In this document: positions 6,393 through 9,253 of the stretch, one piece after another
How positions within the stretch are numbered: the first letter of the stretch is position 1
Layout: each line of letters begins with the position of its first letter
From: an uncultured Ruminococcus sp.
GTDB taxonomy: Bacteria; Bacillota; Clostridia; Oscillospirales; Ruminococcaceae
Direction of reading: 5' to 3'
Assembly (NCBI GenBank): GCA_937901485.1
Contig: CALGTT010000096.1
Coordinates: 1 to 9,253 of the forward strand
Length of the DNA: 9,253 nucleotides
Notes under the pieces: generated by a model
What the model saw: only the letters and a program-made list of their open reading frames with translations
Told to the model about the DNA's origin: nothing
Database searches by the model: none
Position numbers and translations under genes: made by a program

Positions 6393-6863
6393 ATGAACAT
6401 CAAAAAAGCCGGAATTCCGGACATTCCGGACATTGACCGCCTGCTGTATCAGGTGCTGGAGGTGCATCATGAGGGCAGACCGGATCTGTTCAGGGGCGGC
6501 TGCAAGAAGTACACGGACGCGGAGCTTGCGGTGCTTTTGCAGGATGAAAACCGTCCGGTATTCGGGGCATGGGATGAAAGCGGTGCACTGCTCGGCTACG
6601 CGTTCTGCATCGTGCAGGAGCACAAAAATGACAACGTCCTGACGGACATCAGGACGCTGTATATTGATGATCTCTGTGTGGACGAATCAGCACGCGGTCA
6701 GCATGTGGGCACGGCACTGTATGCGCATGTGCTTGACTACGCGCGGCAGATCGGGTGCTACAATGTCACGCTGAACGTGTGGACATGCAACGAGGGCGCG
6801 ATGCGCTTCTACGAAAAGCTGGGGATGAAGGCGCAGAAGATCGGGATGGAGACAGTGCTGTAG
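6393..6863 (+). CDS. GNAT-family N-acetyltransferase
   Basis: Protein of 156 residues, the normal size for a single-domain GNAT enzyme that moves an acetyl group from acetyl-CoA to an amine. The acetyl-CoA pyrophosphate loop is RGQHVGT (101-107), fitting R/QxxGxG/A, after the beta strand LYIDDLCVDE (89-98). Motif B follows with NVTLNVWTCNEGAMRFYEKL (124-143), ending in the usual FYEKLGM. The ATG at 6393 has GGGAGG 7 bases upstream; an ATG at 6378 lies before that site and is rejected. Residues 8-14 repeat PDI, from a 9-base tandem duplication. The substrate, protein or small molecule, cannot be told. It is transcribed alone from its own promoter, and no terminator separates it from the convergent gene. 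Confidence 0.92.
   Translation: MNIKKAGIPDIPDIDRLLYQVLEVHHEGRPDLFRGGCKKYTDAELAVLLQDENRPVFGAWDESGALLGYAFCIVQEHKNDNVLTDIRTLYIDDLCVDESARGQHVGTALYAHVLDYARQIGCYNVTLNVWTCNEGAMRFYEKLGMKAQKIGMETVL
6414..6431 (+). repeat. 9-base in-frame tandem repeat in the acetyltransferase gene
   Basis: ATTCCGGAC occurs twice without a gap (6414-6422 and 6423-6431), giving IPDIPDI near the N-terminus. It is in frame and adds three residues before the first helix. It may be a recent slippage duplication. Confidence 0.6.
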
Positions 6864-6866
6864 GAC

Positions 6867-7610
6867 TCACTGCACCACATGCGTCAGTATCGCCTCCCCG
6901 ATGGCGGCATACAGCTTCTTTTCGTCCGCAAATTCCGGCGAAAGAAAGCCGTCATTGCCCTTGAGGGGGGTGCTGATATCGACATAGTACAGACCGAGAT
7001 TGTCAGCAAGGGCGAACAGCTCCTCATTCCAGCGGTTCACCGCGCGGCTCTGCTCGGCATCCTCCGCAGGGGGGACGGCAGAGAGCAGGTAGATCGGCGT
7101 TGTCCGCAGCTGTTCCTGCATGATGCCCGCAAAGGTCTGCACTTTCTCAGCGTCCGCAGGGGTATTCCACCAGAAATAGACCGCCAGAGGGCTGATGTCG
7201 GAAAGCTTTCTGGCAATGCTTCGCATCTCCGATTCTGACAGACCGGAAACGGCATCCGAAAAGACCATCTCGGATGCCGTTTGATAATATGTGGTCAGTT
7301 CGCGCACTTCACCGATCCATGCGCAGACCGAAATATGCGCCGGATCTACGGCAGGGGACTGCGGAACGGGATTGACCGCCGCGGAGGGCACGCCCTCGCC
7401 GACCGGAATGGTTTCATCCGTCGTATCCGTGCTTCCGACGATCTCGCGCTCCCAGTAATCCTCCTGTGAGGTCGCACTGATCAGGTACAGGGCAAAACAG
7501 CCGCCGAATGCGATCAGGATCAGAACGATCAGTACGCCCGGCTTGAACCGGATCAGGGGCTTGGATTTGCGTGCTTCCACTTTGCCATGCTTTCTTTTTT
7601 TCTGTGCCAT
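6867..7610 (-). CDS. Membrane-anchored SGNH/GDSL-hydrolase-like protein lacking catalytic residues
   Basis: Protein of 247 residues. A basic N-terminus (MAQKKRKHGK...RFKP) precedes one membrane helix (about 25-46), then a Pro/Ser/Thr-rich linker (about 47-92) and an outside domain of about 155 residues. The domain resembles SGNH hydrolases: AWIGEVRELTTYY (98-109) sits where a GDSR block is expected, FWWNTPAD (147-153) where the GxND block lies, and PIYLLSAVPP plus NRWNEELFALADNLGLYYVD (192-211) match the C-terminal half. The nucleophile Ser is replaced (GEV) and the final DxxH is not seen (FADEKKL, 227-233), so it is probably not an active esterase. The start at 7610 has GGAGG 8 bases upstream; a TTG at 7676 does not. 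Fold assignment is by eye. Its stop lies 3 bases from the convergent acetyltransferase stop. Confidence 0.75.
   Translation of the reverse strand: MAQKKRKHGKVEARKSKPLIRFKPGVLIVLILIAFGGCFALYLISATSQEDYWEREIVGSTDTTDETIPVGEGVPSAAVNPVPQSPAVDPAHISVCAWIGEVRELTTYYQTASEMVFSDAVSGLSESEMRSIARKLSDISPLAVYFWWNTPADAEKVQTFAGIMQEQLRTTPIYLLSAVPPAEDAEQSRAVNRWNEELFALADNLGLYYVDISTPLKGNDGFLSPEFADEKKLYAAIGEAILTHVVQ
7247..7282. repeat. Perfect 13-base inverted repeat inside the SGNH-like gene
   Basis: AAACGGCATCCGA (7247-7259) and TCGGATGCCGTTT (7270-7282) are exact reverse complements around a 10-base loop. The mRNA would form a stable hairpin across the codons for TASEMVFSDAV (residues 111-121). No T-run follows on either strand, so it is not an intrinsic terminator. 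Confidence 0.85.
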
Positions 7611-7646
7611 GCTGTTGTCCTCCGTGGTTTTCTTTCTGTTATCACG

Positions 7647-7660
7647 ATGCCCTTGGGCAT
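7647..7660. repeat. Small palindrome in the leader of the SGNH-like gene
   Basis: ATGCCC and GGGCAT form a 6-base-pair inverted repeat around TT, between the promoter (7691-7719) and the ATG at 7610. It could be an operator half-site pair or a leader hairpin; it is short enough to be chance. Confidence 0.25.
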
Positions 7661-7690
7661 TTTCTTTCTTCTGCAAATGGGTATACCATT

Positions 7691-7719
7691 ATTATAACGC
7701 AATCCGCCGGATTTTGCAA
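7691..7719 (-). promoter_or_regulatory. Sigma-A promoter of the SGNH-like gene
   Basis: On the minus strand TTGCAA (7719-7714), a 17-base spacer and TATAAT (7696-7691). The predicted start is near 7684, leaving a leader of about 75 bases. It mirrors the asnB promoter on the other strand. Confidence 0.8.
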
Positions 7720-7758
7720 GTGCTTTTCCGCATGTTTTTAGAAAATCTGAAAATTTTG

Positions 7759-7787
7759 TTGCAAACCGGAGTGTTCTGTAGTATAAT
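7759..7787 (+). promoter_or_regulatory. Sigma-A promoter of asnB
   Basis: TTGCAA (7759-7764), a 17-base spacer and TATAAT (7782-7787). The start should be near 7794, giving a leader of about 25 bases. The -35 and -10 hexamers are identical to those of the divergent promoter, and the -35 boxes are 39 bases apart. Confidence 0.8.
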
Positions 7788-7818
7788 AAGAAAAGAAACA
7801 AGAATCGGAGGAAACAAT

Positions 7819-9253
7819 ATGTGCGGCTTTGTCGGATTTACGAACCAGATCGGAGATGACGGACAGGTCATCCGCGCCATGATGGACACCATCCGCCACA
7901 GAGGGCCGGACGCGGAGGGGTGCTATACCGATGCGGACATTGCCCTCGGTCACAGGCGGCTGAGCATCATTGATGTCAGCGAGCAGGGCAACCAGCCGCT
8001 GTACAGCGAGGACGGCAGCCTCGTCCTCGTCTTTAACGGGGAGATCTACAACTATCGGGAGCTTCGTGCGCAATTGCAGGAACAGGGCTGTGTATTCCGG
8101 ACGAACACCGACTCCGAGGTGCTCCTGCACGGCTATGCGCTCTGGGGCGAACAGCTTCTGGACAGACTGCGCGGCATGTTTGCGTTCGTCATCTGGGACA
8201 AGCGCGAAAAAACGCTGTTCGGCGCACGCGATTTCTTCGGCATCAAGCCCCTGTACTATGCAAGAATGGGGGAAACGCTGCTGTTCGGCTCGGAGATCAA
8301 GGCGTTTTTGCAGCATCCGCAGTTCCGAAAGGAGCTGAATACCGCGGCTCTGGAGGAATATCTGACATTCCAGTATTCCGCGATGGAGGAAACCTTTTTC
8401 AAGGGCGTGTTCCGCTTGCAGCCGGCGCATTATTTCATTTACAAGGACGGAAAACTGGACATCCGCCGTTACTGGGATGTGCAGTTCCAGCCCGATGACA
8501 AGCCCTCTCTGGAGGACTGGGTGCGTGAGATTTCCGCAGTATTCCGTGATTCCGTGCAGGCGCACAAGATCGCGGATGTCGAGGTCGGCTCGTTCCTCTC
8601 CAGCGGCGTGGATTCGAGCTATGCCGCCGCCGCCGCACAGGTGGACAAGACCTTTACCGTGGGCTTCGGCGAGGATGAACGCTACAACGAGATCGGCTGG
8701 GCAAAGGATTTTTCAAGGGCGATCGGCAGGCAGAATTTCAGCAAGGTCATCACGCCGGAGGAATACTGGGACTCCCTCGGCAGGATCCAGTACCATATGG
8801 ACGAGCCGCTTGCCGATCCTTCGGCGGTCGCGCTGTATTTCGTCTGCGGACTGGCGGCACAGCAGGTCAAGGTCGTGCTGTCGGGCGAGGGCGCAGATGA
8901 GATCTTCGGCGGCTACAATGTCTACAGCGAGCCGGATTCCACGTTCTATGACAGACTCCCCAGAGCTCTGCGCCGCGGTATCGGCAGACTTGCACAGCGG
9001 CTTCCGGCAAAGCGCGGCGTGAATTTCTTCATCCGCAAGGGAAAGGATATTGAGGAATGTTTTATCGGCAACGCGTACATGTTCACGCCGGAGGAGCGCA
9101 AAGCGATCCTGAAGATCCGGACGGATGCCCCCGATCCGCAGGAGCTGACGGCGAAGTATTACAGCCGCGTACAGGGGCAGGACGATGTGACGAAGATGCA
9201 GTATCTCGATCTGCACATGTGGATGGCAGGGGACATTTTGCTGAAAGCGGACA
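7819..9253 (+). CDS. asnB: Asparagine synthetase (glutamine-hydrolysing), 3' end outside window
   Basis: Makes asparagine from aspartate, ATP and glutamine in the cytoplasm. 478 codons are visible without a stop; class II AsnB proteins are usually about 600-630 residues, so roughly the last quarter is missing. The N-terminal glutaminase domain has Cys2 as nucleophile (MCGFVGF), RHRGPD (26-31), GHRRLSIID, FNGEIYNYREL and TDSEVLLHGY. The synthetase domain has the ATP pyrophosphate loop SSGVDSS (261-267) and SGEGADEIFGGY (355-366), and the visible part ends in MWMAGDILLKAD, a conserved stretch near the active site. The ATG at 7819 has GGAGG 7 bases upstream, and Cys must follow Met directly for activity. 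All key residues are present. A related amidotransferase acting on another substrate cannot be fully excluded without the C-terminus. Confidence 0.95.
   Translation, partial: MCGFVGFTNQIGDDGQVIRAMMDTIRHRGPDAEGCYTDADIALGHRRLSIIDVSEQGNQPLYSEDGSLVLVFNGEIYNYRELRAQLQEQGCVFRTNTDSEVLLHGYALWGEQLLDRLRGMFAFVIWDKREKTLFGARDFFGIKPLYYARMGETLLFGSEIKAFLQHPQFRKELNTAALEEYLTFQYSAMEETFFKGVFRLQPAHYFIYKDGKLDIRRYWDVQFQPDDKPSLEDWVREISAVFRDSVQAHKIADVEVGSFLSSGVDSSYAAAAAQVDKTFTVGFGEDERYNEIGWAKDFSRAIGRQNFSKVITPEEYWDSLGRIQYHMDEPLADPSAVALYFVCGLAAQQVKVVLSGEGADEIFGGYNVYSEPDSTFYDRLPRALRRGIGRLAQRLPAKRGVNFFIRKGKDIEECFIGNAYMFTPEERKAILKIRTDAPDPQELTAKYYSRVQGQDDVTKMQYLDLHMWMAGDILLKAD

Noticed and set aside
7738..8565. Minus-strand open frame (275 residues) opposite asnB
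   Set aside because: asnB is certain from its motifs, and this frame also crosses the asnB promoter.

Overview
The window looks like a chromosomal segment of a Gram-positive gut anaerobe of the class Clostridia, probably a Ruminococcus-like member of the Oscillospiraceae. This is inferred from the strong GGAGG-type ribosome binding sites, consensus vegetative promoters with 17-base spacers, a GC content that looks mid-range outside the left edge, an ECF sigma factor and membrane-protein pair of a kind common in those bacteria, and a Na/Pi cotransporter with a PhoU-like tail. No rRNA, tRNA, CRISPR array, insertion sequence or phage gene was seen.

Layout from left to right. Bases 1-143 hold the 3' end of a very AT-rich open frame (about 23% GC by hand count), cut by the window edge. 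Bases 144-511 are non-coding but dense in signals: an imperfect inverted repeat, a strong promoter that runs almost at once into an intrinsic terminator, then two TTAACA repeats at an 11-base period that resemble a Gram-positive PhoP box, overlapping a second promoter. These lead into a Na/Pi cotransporter (512-2290, +), which ends at a perfect hairpin terminator. On the minus strand follow an ECF sigma factor (4165-3599) and an overlapping gene for a single-pass membrane protein with a large outer domain (3609-2329). They have their own ECF-type promoter and look like a signalling pair.

Next on the minus strand is a membrane-anchored leucine-rich-repeat protein (6191-4302) that probably starts at TTG and has its own promoter and terminator. 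Divergent from it is a GNAT acetyltransferase (6393-6863, +) with a perfect consensus promoter. It converges, with 3 bases between the stop codons, on a membrane-anchored SGNH-hydrolase-like protein (7610-6867, -) that seems to have lost its catalytic residues. A mirrored pair of TTGCAA-N17-TATAAT promoters separates that gene from asnB, the glutamine-hydrolysing asparagine synthetase, which runs off the right edge at 9253.

Most transcription units here are single genes; only the sigma factor and its partner form an operon. There is no obvious defence island or biosynthetic cluster. The points most worth a second look are the short promoter-terminator RNA and PhoP-like repeats before the phosphate transporter, the ECF pair with its self-recognising promoter, the inward-facing LRR protein, the degenerate SGNH protein with a perfect 13-base inverted repeat inside its gene, and the AT-rich gene end at the left edge.
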